Shown piece by piece: positions 1 through 6,833 of a DNA stretch of 10,328 nt. Made by a program: the position numbers and the translations under genes. The notes below the pieces were generated by a model. The model worked only from the letters and a program-made list of their open reading frames with translations. It had not been told where the DNA came from and did no database searches. The DNA comes from an uncultured Pelagibacteraceae bacterium (lineage in GTDB: Bacteria; Pseudomonadota; Alphaproteobacteria; Pelagibacterales; Pelagibacteraceae). The stretch's first letter is position 1; each line of letters begins with the position of its first letter. The DNA is taken from positions 1-10,328 of the forward strand of contig CACCWT010000022.1 in NCBI GenBank assembly GCA_902549785.1, written 5' to 3'.

Positions 1-1445
1 TCAAACGCATATTCTTTACCTAGACCACTCATTTTTAAACCACCATAAGATACATTTGCTCTTGGAGCAACGCATTGGTTTACTTGAACAAATCCTGCTT
101 CAATATCTTCAACAAACTCTAGAGCTCTAGACAAATTTTGAGTCCAAAGTACAGCTGATAATCCAAATGGTGTATCATTAGCACTATGCATTACTTCTTC
201 AAATGTTTTAAATGGAATAGCACAAGCTACTGGCCCAAAAATCTCTTCCTGACAAACAGGAGAGTGTACCGGTACCCCTGACATCAGTGTAGGCTCATAA
301 AAGAAACCATTTTTATAATCACCGCCTGTTGGTTGATTGCCACCATGTACAACTTTAGCTGAAGAAGTTTGTTTTGCTATATCCATATAATGCAAAGTTC
401 TTTTTAGTTGTTCCTCTGAAATAATCGCTCCGATATCAGATACTTCATCTAAAGCATTTCCCATTTTTAGTTTACTTAATTTTTCAACTACACCATTCAT
501 AACTTTATCATAAATTTTTTCCTGAATATAAACTCTAGACCCCGCAGTACATGCTTGTCCTTGACGGGTATACCTCATACCGTCAATTACACCTTGAATT
601 GCAATATCTAAATCAGCGTCACTCATTATTATATTTGGATTTTTCCCTCCAAGTTCTAAAGTTACAGGACATAATTTTGGAGCAGCTTTTTCAGCAATGA
701 TTTTTCCTACAGAAAAAGATCCCGTAAAAGTTACTTTTCTTACATCTTCATGAGTTACCAAAGGTTCACCGCACTCTTCTCCGTACCCTGAAATAACATT
801 TAAAACTCCTGGCGGTAGTTCTTGTTGGAATATTTCAGATAATAGTAAAGCGCAAAAAGGTGCCTGTTCAGCTGTTTTTAACACAACGCTGTTACCAGCA
901 ACTATTGCTGGAGCAATTTTAGCAACTGTTAAAAATAAAGGAGCATTCCATGGTACAATTGCACAAACGACACCAATTGGATCTCTTGTTGTATAATGAA
1001 TGGTATTTGGGATATTAGGTGGATAATTCTCGCCCTTTAACTCTCCTGATAGGCCTGCAAACATATTTATTAGCTCAATAGATGCAGCGGTTTCTGGCAC
1101 AGCTTGAGTTCTTAAAGCATTACCAGTATCTAACGAAAGCAATGTCTCAATTTCAGATTTTCTTTTCTCTAATCTCTTCGCGCCTGCAGTAACCATCTTT
1201 CCTCTTTCACGTGCTGGTATTTTTTTCCATTTTTGAAATGCTTTAAAAGCAGACTCGACTGCAATATTAACATCGTTTTTATCACATTGTGGAGCTGAAC
1301 CAATATTCTCTCCTGTGCTTGGGTTTAAGACTTGTATTTTTTTATCGCTTTGAGCAGAAATTAATTTACCATCTATTAAAATTTTATCTGATAATCTTTT
1401 TGCATTATTAAGAGCTAATTCATAATTTTTTTCAAAACTACTCAT
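1..1445 (-). CDS. NAD(P)-dependent aldehyde dehydrogenase, C-terminus cut by window edge
   Basis: This is an ALDH-superfamily enzyme that oxidises an aldehyde to the acid with NAD(P)+, probably in the cytoplasm. My translation from the ATG at 1445 gives 481 residues with no stop before the left edge. The family is usually about 490 residues, so only the tail is missing. Visible landmarks are the PWNAPL loop with N167, the cofactor-side lysine K190 (VVLKTAE), the general base E264 in ELGGKNPN, the catalytic thiol C299 in GQACTAGSR, and the EEIFGP motif with E401. The start is set by a good Shine-Dalgarno site and by an 8-bp overlap with the end of the upstream SDR gene, so the two are translationally coupled. 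The active-site context does not match what I recall of betaine-aldehyde dehydrogenases, so the substrate is left open. Family call is firm; substrate is unknown. Confidence 0.95.
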   Translation of the reverse strand, partial: MSSFEKNYELALNNAKRLSDKILIDGKLISAQSDKKIQVLNPSTGENIGSAPQCDKNDVNIAVESAFKAFQKWKKIPARERGKMVTAGAKRLEKRKSEIETLLSLDTGNALRTQAVPETAASIELINMFAGLSGELKGENYPPNIPNTIHYTTRDPIGVVCAIVPWNAPLFLTVAKIAPAIVAGNSVVLKTAEQAPFCALLLSEIFQQELPPGVLNVISGYGEECGEPLVTHEDVRKVTFTGSFSVGKIIAEKAAPKLCPVTLELGGKNPNIIMSDADLDIAIQGVIDGMRYTRQGQACTAGSRVYIQEKIYDKVMNGVVEKLSKLKMGNALDEVSDIGAIISEEQLKRTLHYMDIAKQTSSAKVVHGGNQPTGGDYKNGFFYEPTLMSGVPVHSPVCQEEIFGPVACAIPFKTFEEVMHSANDTPFGLSAVLWTQNLSRALEFVEDIEAGFVQVNQCVAPRANVSYGGLKMSGLGKEYAF

Positions 1446-2217
1446 TGTCTAATTCTCCTTTTCTAACCTTAGAAGAAAGCCATCCACCATCAATTTTAAT
1501 TTCAGATCCGTTTATAAAGTCTGATTCATCACTTGATAAAAATACTGCTGCTCCTACAATATCTTTTGGTTGCCCCCATCTTCCTACAACCGTTTCTTTT
1601 CCCCAGGCTTTGCCATGTTTTGGATCTTCAGCATATTTTTGGTTAAAAGTAGTTGATATTAATCCTGGACAAATAGTATTTACGTTTATATTTTTTCCAG
1701 TAAGATCAACAGACAATGCTCTCGTTAATCCTAGCACCCCACTTTTAGCTGCAACATAACCTACTCTATCAGGTCTACCCATAAAACTAGCTATGGAACC
1801 AAAGTTTATAATTTTTCCCTTACCATTTTTAATCATGTGAGGAATTACAGCCTGACTTGCAAGAAATGGCGCTGTAAGATTAACTGAAATCATATCGTCC
1901 CAGTCCTGTTTAGTATGATCTAACAATTTTTTTACATGTCTTATGCCTGCGTTATTTATAAGGATATCAATTTTTCCATATGTTTGAATGGTTTTTTCTA
2001 CCATTTCATTAATACTATCTTTTTTAGAGACGTCAGTTTTAACAATTATTGCTTCACTGCCTGTATCTAGAATCTTTTTTTTAGCATTTTCTGAATTTGT
2101 AATATCTATTTCTGCTATAACAATCTTAGCACCCTCTTTTGCTAGACCCAAGCAAATTTCTTCGCCTATACCTTTGCCTCCACCTGTAACTATTGCTACT
2201 CTATCTTTAAGCTTCAT
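1438..2217 (-). CDS. SDR-family NAD(P)-dependent oxidoreductase
   Basis: This is a 259-residue classical short-chain dehydrogenase/reductase, a soluble enzyme that interconverts an alcohol and a ketone (or reduces a 3-oxoacyl group). The order is standard: nucleotide loop TGGGKGIG (11-18), NNAG (88-91), N113, S141, and the Y154-x3-K158 pair, completing the Asn-Ser-Tyr-Lys tetrad. The C-terminus has the usual ING..I.IDGGW stretch (236-246). An acidic residue (E36) at the end of the second beta strand suggests NAD(H) rather than NADP(H); this is inference from known SDR cofactor rules. It starts 18 bp after the FKBP-rhodanese gene and overlaps the ALDH gene by 8 bp. Next to a monooxygenase and an ALDH, a catabolic dehydrogenase is more likely than a fatty-acid synthesis reductase, but sequence alone does not settle this. 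Confidence 0.93.
   Translation of the reverse strand: MKLKDRVAIVTGGGKGIGEEICLGLAKEGAKIVIAEIDITNSENAKKKILDTGSEAIIVKTDVSKKDSINEMVEKTIQTYGKIDILINNAGIRHVKKLLDHTKQDWDDMISVNLTAPFLASQAVIPHMIKNGKGKIINFGSIASFMGRPDRVGYVAAKSGVLGLTRALSVDLTGKNINVNTICPGLISTTFNQKYAEDPKHGKAWGKETVVGRWGQPKDIVGAAVFLSSDESDFINGSEIKIDGGWLSSKVRKGELDNE
1455..1460 (-). promoter_or_regulatory. Shine-Dalgarno site for the aldehyde dehydrogenase
   Basis: AAGGAG on the minus strand lies nine bases before the ATG at 1445, inside the last codons of the upstream SDR gene. It supports this start for a gene whose beginning overlaps its neighbour. It is the only strong ribosome binding site I find in the window, where most genes start with no recognisable one. 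Confidence 0.6.
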
Positions 2218-2235
2218 TTTTTAAATGACTTGACG

Positions 2236-2979
2236 TTATTTTAAAAAGGAAACTAATGCTTTTTCCTCGTTAATCCAAGCTTTTATTCCGCCCTTTAAAA
2301 CGTATACATTTTTAAAACCTAAGTCCTCTGCAAAGGCATTACCTAAAATTGATGCAGTCTCTCCATCATTGCTAACGAAAATAATTTCAATATTTTGAGA
2401 CTCTGCGCCAGCTAAAGCTCTAACTCTATCCATTAAATAAACATTAAATTTTCCATTTTTATCAAATGCAGTCTCTTGAAATGATCCTTTAATTACACCA
2501 GTTTTTTTCCATTGATCGTCTGTTCGAATATCTAAAACAACTGCATTATTATCTAATAAATTTTTTAATTGATCAGATGAAATTAAATTATAATTTGGAT
2601 CCAAAACATCAATAATCTTAAATTCAAAAATAAGATCTGAATTTGGAGGTATTACATCTCCAGCTCCTGAAGAACCATATGCCAATTCTGAGGGAATTTT
2701 AATTTTTCTGATTGTACCTTTATTTGTTCCAACTATACCCATTTCAAAACCAGGTATAACTTCTCTCATTCCTATTTGAACCACTAAAGGTCTATCTTTT
2801 CCAACGTTTGTATCAAAAACTTTTCCATCAATAAATGAACCAGTATATTCAATTTGTACCCAAGAATGATTAATAATTTTTTTTCCCTCGCCTGGTTTAT
2901 CAACTAAAATTTCTATCTCTGCTGAAAGTAAATTGGTTGTCAAAAATAAATATACTATTAAAAATTTTACTGTTCTCAT
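2236..2979 (-). CDS. Secreted FKBP-type peptidyl-prolyl isomerase fused to a rhodanese-like domain
   Basis: This is a 247-residue two-domain protein. Residues 1-20 form a signal peptide with likely cleavage after LLSA, placing the protein in the periplasm. Residues about 21-127 are an FKBP domain with Y45, F55-D56, V74-I75, Y101 and F118 at the positions of the proline-binding pocket of human FKBP12; F78 and A106 replace the pocket Trp and His. Residues about 130-247 are a rhodanese-like domain (LDIR at 149-152, then the LKGGIKAW end at 228-235). The active-site loop reads VSNDGET, so S203 sits where the catalytic Cys should be, and the whole protein has no cysteine. It probably folds or binds proteins without sulfur-transferase activity. 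It begins one base after the monooxygenase C-terminal segment, so it is cotranscribed with oxidoreductases, although no functional link is obvious. Confidence 0.93.
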   Translation of the reverse strand: MRTVKFLIVYLFLTTNLLSAEIEILVDKPGEGKKIINHSWVQIEYTGSFIDGKVFDTNVGKDRPLVVQIGMREVIPGFEMGIVGTNKGTIRKIKIPSELAYGSSGAGDVIPPNSDLIFEFKIIDVLDPNYNLISSDQLKNLLDNNAVVLDIRTDDQWKKTGVIKGSFQETAFDKNGKFNVYLMDRVRALAGAESQNIEIIFVSNDGETASILGNAFAEDLGFKNVYVLKGGIKAWINEEKALVSFLK

Positions 2980-2980
2980 T

Positions 2981-3160
2981 TTAGGATATTTTTAATTCTT
3001 TATATTTGTTCTTTTGAACTTTTAGGCATTCATTTTTATATTTTGGCATTCCACCAGGATAAGGTAAAAAAGTCTTTGGTTTACCAGGTATATTGTCGCC
3101 TTTATACCATGAGCTTTTAGCTTTCATGAACAATGTTTTTTTAACTGAATTCATAATTTC
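2981..3160 (-). pseudogene. Out-of-frame C-terminal segment of the Baeyer-Villiger-type monooxygenase
   Basis: This stretch encodes 59 residues that belong to the upstream monooxygenase, not to a gene of its own. It contains TLF, then SSWYKGDNIPGKPKTF, LPYPGG and a Tyr/Cys-rich tail. This corresponds to the TLF...SWY.GANIPGK...Y.GG...Y block that ends Baeyer-Villiger monooxygenases such as cyclohexanone and phenylacetone monooxygenase (recalled from the family). Joining it to residue 472 of the upstream frame by skipping one A keeps the usual 11-residue spacing from the conserved Trp (W470) to TLF and gives 531 residues, close to the usual 540. The frame has ATG codons at 3199, 3154 and 3127, but a stand-alone product would lack any complete domain. 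Its stop lies one base before the FKBP-rhodanese start, as expected for a translated operon gene. Confidence 0.85.
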
Positions 3161-4577
3161 TTTTTTGCCATTTTTTTGCTGCAAGATTGCTAGTTTCAAT
3201 CTTTTTTTTTTTATTTTTTTCTAAATATTTAATGCAATTCGTAATCCATTTAACATGTTGCTCTATTTGTACTGGAACATTTGTTAAAACTGATGGGCTG
3301 CCAGGCCCACTCACAATAAATAAATTTGGAAAATTTGGAACAAGAAGGCCTAAGAAACTTTTAGGACCTTTGCTCCAAAATTTAGATAAATTTATACCTT
3401 TTTTACCAGTTATATTTAGTTTTAAAATTGATCCAGTTAATGCATCAAAACCTGTTGCAAAAATAATTTTATCCAAAATGTATTCGCTTTTTTTAGTTTT
3501 AATGCCTCTTTTAGTTATTTTAACTATTGGACTTTCCTTTAAGTCAACTAATTCGACATTTTTTTTATTAAACATCTCATAATAATTTGTATTTAAAGTA
3601 GGTCTTTTAGCTGTAAAAGGATGGTCAAAATTAGTTAATATATCAGCATATTTTTTATTTTTTACTGTTGAATATATTTTACTCTTTATAAAGTTAACTG
3701 CTGTTTGATTTGCTTTGATATTTTTTACTATATCATTAAATGTTGCCCTAAAAGATAGAGTTCCATACTGCCAAGATTTTTCATAAAGTAAATTTCTTTT
3801 TGTCTCGTTAAAATCAAAAGCAGATTTTTTAGGAAATTCAAATGGATGTCCTCCTGGGGTTCTTTTTAAAAAATTTCTGAGTTTTTTGAAATTTTGTTTA
3901 TAATTTTTAATATTTTCTTTAGTTAGTTTTCTATTTCTTGCAGGAATACTAAAGTTTGGTGATCTTTGAAATAAAATTAATTTTTTAGCTTTTTTTGCAA
4001 TTTCAGGTGCTATCTGGATTCCAGTAGAACCAGTTCCTACTTGTCCTACAATTTTGTTTTTAAAGTTTATTTTTTTTTTTGGCCATCTTCCACTATGATG
4101 TAATTGACCTTTAAACTGATTAATTCCTTTTATTTTTGGAAGATTTATAGATGACAAAGATCCAACAGCACATATTAAATATTTGGTGTAATATTTTTTA
4201 TTATTATTTGTTTGAATTTTCCATAAATTATTTTTTTCTATATATTTTGCTGAAATTACTTTTTCGTTAAAAACTATATTTTTTTTTAATTTTAGTTCAT
4301 TTGAAAAATATTTTAGATATTTTAAAATTACATTTTGCTTTGGATATCTTTCTTTCCATGTCCAATTTTTAAAAATTTTTTCAGAAAAAGTAAATCCGTA
4401 GGTAAAACTTTCAGAGTCACAACGAGCTCCTGGATATGTATTCCAATACCATGTGCCCCCAATATCTTTACCCTCCTCGATAACTAAAGTGTTTAATTTT
4501 AATTTATCTCTCAAACAGTGAAGCTGATATAAACCTGAAAATCCAGCACCAATAATTAATGCGTCTAAATATTTCAT
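3141..4577 (-). CDS. Baeyer-Villiger-type flavin monooxygenase, main segment ending in a premature stop
   Basis: This is a class B FAD/NADPH monooxygenase that inserts oxygen into a ketone to give an ester or lactone, or oxygenates N or S atoms. The 478 readable residues show an N-terminal FAD Rossmann motif (GAGFSG, 10-15), the GG.W...YPG...D motif (40-54, D54), the exact Baeyer-Villiger fingerprint F155-x-G157-x3-H161-x3-W165-P166, a second dinucleotide loop GTGSTG (181-186), K324-R325 at the position of the catalytic Arg, and ATGFD (374-378). The frame stops early; the missing C-terminal block lies next door in another frame (2981-3160), and skipping base 3161 restores 531 residues. A weak AGG at 4587-4589 precedes the ATG. 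The gene is first in the leftward operon and is rich in long A runs. The family call is firm; substrate and whether an active protein is made are uncertain. Confidence 0.93.
   Translation of the reverse strand: MKYLDALIIGAGFSGLYQLHCLRDKLKLNTLVIEEGKDIGGTWYWNTYPGARCDSESFTYGFTFSEKIFKNWTWKERYPKQNVILKYLKYFSNELKLKKNIVFNEKVISAKYIEKNNLWKIQTNNNKKYYTKYLICAVGSLSSINLPKIKGINQFKGQLHHSGRWPKKKINFKNKIVGQVGTGSTGIQIAPEIAKKAKKLILFQRSPNFSIPARNRKLTKENIKNYKQNFKKLRNFLKRTPGGHPFEFPKKSAFDFNETKRNLLYEKSWQYGTLSFRATFNDIVKNIKANQTAVNFIKSKIYSTVKNKKYADILTNFDHPFTAKRPTLNTNYYEMFNKKNVELVDLKESPIVKITKRGIKTKKSEYILDKIIFATGFDALTGSILKLNITGKKGINLSKFWSKGPKSFLGLLVPNFPNLFIVSGPGSPSVLTNVPVQIEQHVKWITNCIKYLEKNKKKKIETSNLAAKKWQKRNYEFS
3161..3166 (-). 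other. Six-A run at the inferred frameshift point
   Basis: On the coding (minus) strand the sequence here reads tgg-c-AAAAAA-gaaatt. With all six A residues the monooxygenase frame continues R-N-Y-E-F-S and stops at 3141. With one A removed it reads W-Q-K-E-I-M-N-S and enters the conserved C-terminal block. A seven-A run lies just upstream (3171-3177), but a shift there would destroy the conserved W470, so this run is the best candidate. Confidence 0.7.
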
Positions 4578-4659
4578 ATTAAACTACCTAATCTTATTAT
4601 TTAATTTATAAAGTATATGTTAAAAGATTTTTAAAAAAATTTAATTATTTTTAATCTAT
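4578..4659. promoter_or_regulatory. Divergent intergenic promoter region
   Basis: This is the only sizeable non-coding gap in the window, between the first genes of two divergent units, so promoters for both strands should lie in or near it. It is almost entirely A/T. TATAAA at 4607-4612 on the plus strand and TATACT-like words on the minus strand are possible -10 elements. None has a convincing -35 partner at the proper spacing, and in such AT-rich DNA they may be chance. No clear operator palindrome is visible beyond low-complexity A/T symmetry. Confidence 0.4.
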
Positions 4660-6261
4660 ATGGAAAACTTTGATTATATTATTTTAGGTGCAGGATCGGC
4701 AGGCTGTGTCTTAGCTAACAGATTGAGTGCTAACCCTACTCACAAGGTATTATTAATTGAAGCAGGAAGTAAAGATACTAATCCATGGATACATATTCCA
4801 GGTGGATATTTTAAGACAATGTTGAATCCTAAAACAGATTGGTGTTTTCAAACAGAGAGAGAGAAATATTGTGATAATAGAGAAATGGTTTATCCAAGAG
4901 GTAAAACATTGGGTGGCAGTTCCTCTATAAATGGAATGCTTTATATAAGAGGCCAGTCTAATGATTTTAATTACTGGAGACAACTTGGTAATGTTGGTTG
5001 GTCTTGGGAAGATGTTCTTCCATATTTTAAAAAATCAGAAGATTTCCAATTTGGTGAAAATGAATTTCATGGATCTGGAGGTCCTTTAGCTGTTCAAGAA
5101 ATAAGAGGTACATTTAAGGTGTGTGATCTTTTTATGGATGCAGCAGAAGAGTTTGGTCATAAAAGAACTGATGATTTTAATAATGGAGATAACGAGGGCA
5201 TGGGTTATTTTCCTTTTACGGTTAGAAATGGATTGAGATGTAGCACAGCAGTTGGATATCTAAACCCTGTAAAAAAAAGAAAGAATTTAAAAGTTGTTAC
5301 AAATGCTCATGTTAAGAATATTGAGTTCGATAATAAAAAAGCAGACAAAGTAAATTACTGGGTAGGCAAAAATGTAATATCTGTAAAAGCAAACAAGGAA
5401 GTGATTTTAAGTTCTGGAACAATTGGTTCTCCTCATATTCTTCAAGCCTCAGGTATTGGTCCTGGTGAATTGTTAAAAAAAAATAACATAAATGTTGTTA
5501 AAGATCACCCTGGAGTAGGTATGAATTTAACTGATCATTTAATGCTCAGACCAGTTTACAAAGTCAAAAATTTAGAGAGTTTAAATGATATTTATTACAG
5601 TATGACTAAAAAATTTATGACGGGACTTAAATATCTTTTATTTAGAAAAGGACCGCTTACTGTTGGAGCCAGTTATTTATGTGGCTTTGTCAAGAGTGAT
5701 CCACACTTGGCAACTCCTAATTTACAGTTTCACGTTTCACCTGCTAGTACAGATGTATTAGGCAAAGGATCTCTGCATAAATTTACAGCATTTACTCCTA
5801 GTATAACCAATGTAAGACCCACAAGCAGAGGTTCTATTGAACTAAAATCTTCAGATACAAGAGTTTCCCCAAAAATTAAAATGAATTATTTGTCTACAGA
5901 TGAAGACAGAGAAGTTGCAGGCAAAGCATTAAAAATTACAAGAAACATTGTAATGAATTCTAAAGCATACAAAAAATATGAACCAGAGGAATATAGACCT
6001 GGCATTCATATTACAGATAATGAGGAATTAGCTAAAGAAGCTGGAAAATTTTGCAGTACTATTTTTCACCCTGTAAGTACTTGTAGAATGGGTTCGGATG
6101 AAAATGCAGTCGTATCTGATAGATTAGTGGCTCATGGCTTGAAAAATTTAAGAATTGTTGATGCATCTGTTATGCCATCGATCACATCAGGAAATACTAA
6201 TGCACCTACTATTATGATTGCTGAAAAAGCAGCTGATATGATAATAGAAGATGCTAGATGA
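4660..6261 (+). CDS. GMC-family FAD-dependent oxidoreductase (choline dehydrogenase-like)
   Basis: This is a 533-residue glucose-methanol-choline family flavoprotein that oxidises a primary alcohol to an aldehyde, with electrons passing to oxygen or the respiratory chain. Visible are the FAD-binding GAGSAG (10-15) followed by E35 in LLIEAG, GMC signature 1 around YPRGKTLGGSSSINGM (78-93), signature 2 around SSGTIGSPHILQASGIG (251-267), the catalytic H470 in FHPVSTCRMG, and N512 in SGNTNAPT at the position of the second active-site His/Asn. Length matches bacterial choline dehydrogenase (530-560). No signal peptide is present. It is first in the rightward operon and ends in an ATGA overlap with the TerC gene. 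The family is certain; 'choline' is only nearest-family shorthand, since many paralogues act on other alcohols and no choline transporter or betaine-aldehyde dehydrogenase is seen nearby on this strand. Confidence 0.95.
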   Translation: MENFDYIILGAGSAGCVLANRLSANPTHKVLLIEAGSKDTNPWIHIPGGYFKTMLNPKTDWCFQTEREKYCDNREMVYPRGKTLGGSSSINGMLYIRGQSNDFNYWRQLGNVGWSWEDVLPYFKKSEDFQFGENEFHGSGGPLAVQEIRGTFKVCDLFMDAAEEFGHKRTDDFNNGDNEGMGYFPFTVRNGLRCSTAVGYLNPVKKRKNLKVVTNAHVKNIEFDNKKADKVNYWVGKNVISVKANKEVILSSGTIGSPHILQASGIGPGELLKKNNINVVKDHPGVGMNLTDHLMLRPVYKVKNLESLNDIYYSMTKKFMTGLKYLLFRKGPLTVGASYLCGFVKSDPHLATPNLQFHVSPASTDVLGKGSLHKFTAFTPSITNVRPTSRGSIELKSSDTRVSPKIKMNYLSTDEDREVAGKALKITRNIVMNSKAYKKYEPEEYRPGIHITDNEELAKEAGKFCSTIFHPVSTCRMGSDENAVVSDRLVAHGLKNLRIVDASVMPSITSGNTNAPTIMIAEKAADMIIEDAR

Positions 6262-6833
6262 CAGAAGAAATTACAATTTTTTTTCAAATAATATTTATTG
6301 ATTTAATTCTCGCTGGAGATAATGCCATTATTATAGGAATGGTTGCATCGAAGTTTCCTCCTGAACAAAGAAAAAAAATAATTTTCTGGGGAATTGGGGG
6401 AGCAGTAATATTAAGAATTTTATTAACGCTCATAACTGCTTACCTTTTACAAATAACAGGCCTAAGACTTTTAGGAGGTTTGTTGTTGTTATACATAGTT
6501 TATAAGCTTTATGTTGATGTAATTAAAAATTCACAGAATGACGAGGAAAACATCAAAGTAGATAGTTCATCAATGCTTAAAGCAATTTGGACTGTTTTGT
6601 TAGCTGATTTTACTATGAGTTTAGATAATGTATTGGGCGTAGCAGGTGCTGCCAAAGATCATTACTTTTTATTAGTTTTTGGTCTTGTGTTATCAATTAT
6701 ATTAATGGCAACTGCTGCAACATTAATTTCTCGATGGATTAAAGAATACAAATGGATAGCTTGGGTTGGTTTATTTGCTATATTATTTGTTGCAATTGAT
6801 TTAATTTATACGGACATCAAGTTATTTATTTAA
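6258..6833 (+). CDS. TerC/YjbE-family integral membrane protein, probable metal ion exporter
   Basis: This 191-residue protein has about six hydrophobic segments (roughly 5-29, 41-65, 68-88, 107-130, 135-157 and 166-188). The two hallmark TerC repeats are present: D15-LILAG-D21-N22 in the first helix and AD117-FTMSL-D123-N124 in the fourth, related by an internal inverted-repeat topology. These intramembrane acidic residues are thought to bind a cation. Characterised relatives (Alx of E. coli, YkoY and YceF of Bacillus) are linked to Mn2+ export and to metal loading of secreted enzymes; applying this here is inference. It overlaps the GMC gene by 4 bp (ATGA) and abuts the next SDR with no gap. 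This short form corresponds to the YjbE subgroup, without the CBS/CorC domains of longer paralogues. Tellurite resistance is not implied. Confidence 0.92.
   Translation: MTEEITIFFQIIFIDLILAGDNAIIIGMVASKFPPEQRKKIIFWGIGGAVILRILLTLITAYLLQITGLRLLGGLLLLYIVYKLYVDVIKNSQNDEENIKVDSSSMLKAIWTVLLADFTMSLDNVLGVAGAAKDHYFLLVFGLVLSIILMATAATLISRWIKEYKWIAWVGLFAILFVAIDLIYTDIKLFI

Noticed and set aside
1445..2224. Plus-strand open frames over the first SDR gene
   Set aside because: The minus strand carries a complete SDR with all catalytic residues; the opposing frames are shadows with no recognisable motif.
2981..3199. A stand-alone small protein of 72 residues starting at 3199
   Set aside because: Its sequence from residue 14 onward is the conserved Baeyer-Villiger C-terminal block, and the first 13 residues merely read the monooxygenase gene in another frame.
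3202..3212. T-run at the 3' end of the monooxygenase gene as a terminator
   Set aside because: It lies within coding sequence, has no GC-rich stem before it, and reads as an A run (Lys codons) on the transcribed gene's coding strand.
3187..3582. An open frame of 131 codons on the plus strand, inside the monooxygenase gene
   Set aside because: It lies wholly antisense to strongly conserved coding sequence, has low-complexity Phe/Leu content from complementing Lys codons, and shows no domain.
4621..4656. A/T symmetric stretch that could be an operator or terminator hairpin
   Set aside because: The symmetry comes from alternating A and T runs with no GC stem, which is expected by chance in DNA this AT-rich.
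1..6261. Glycine betaine synthesis from choline by the GMC enzyme and the ALDH
   Set aside because: The genes are on opposite strands in different units, and the ALDH active-site context does not look like a betaine-aldehyde dehydrogenase; no BetI or choline transporter is seen.
6258..6833. Tellurite resistance role for the TerC-family protein
   Set aside because: The name is historical; no other ter genes are nearby, and characterised relatives point to metal ion export.
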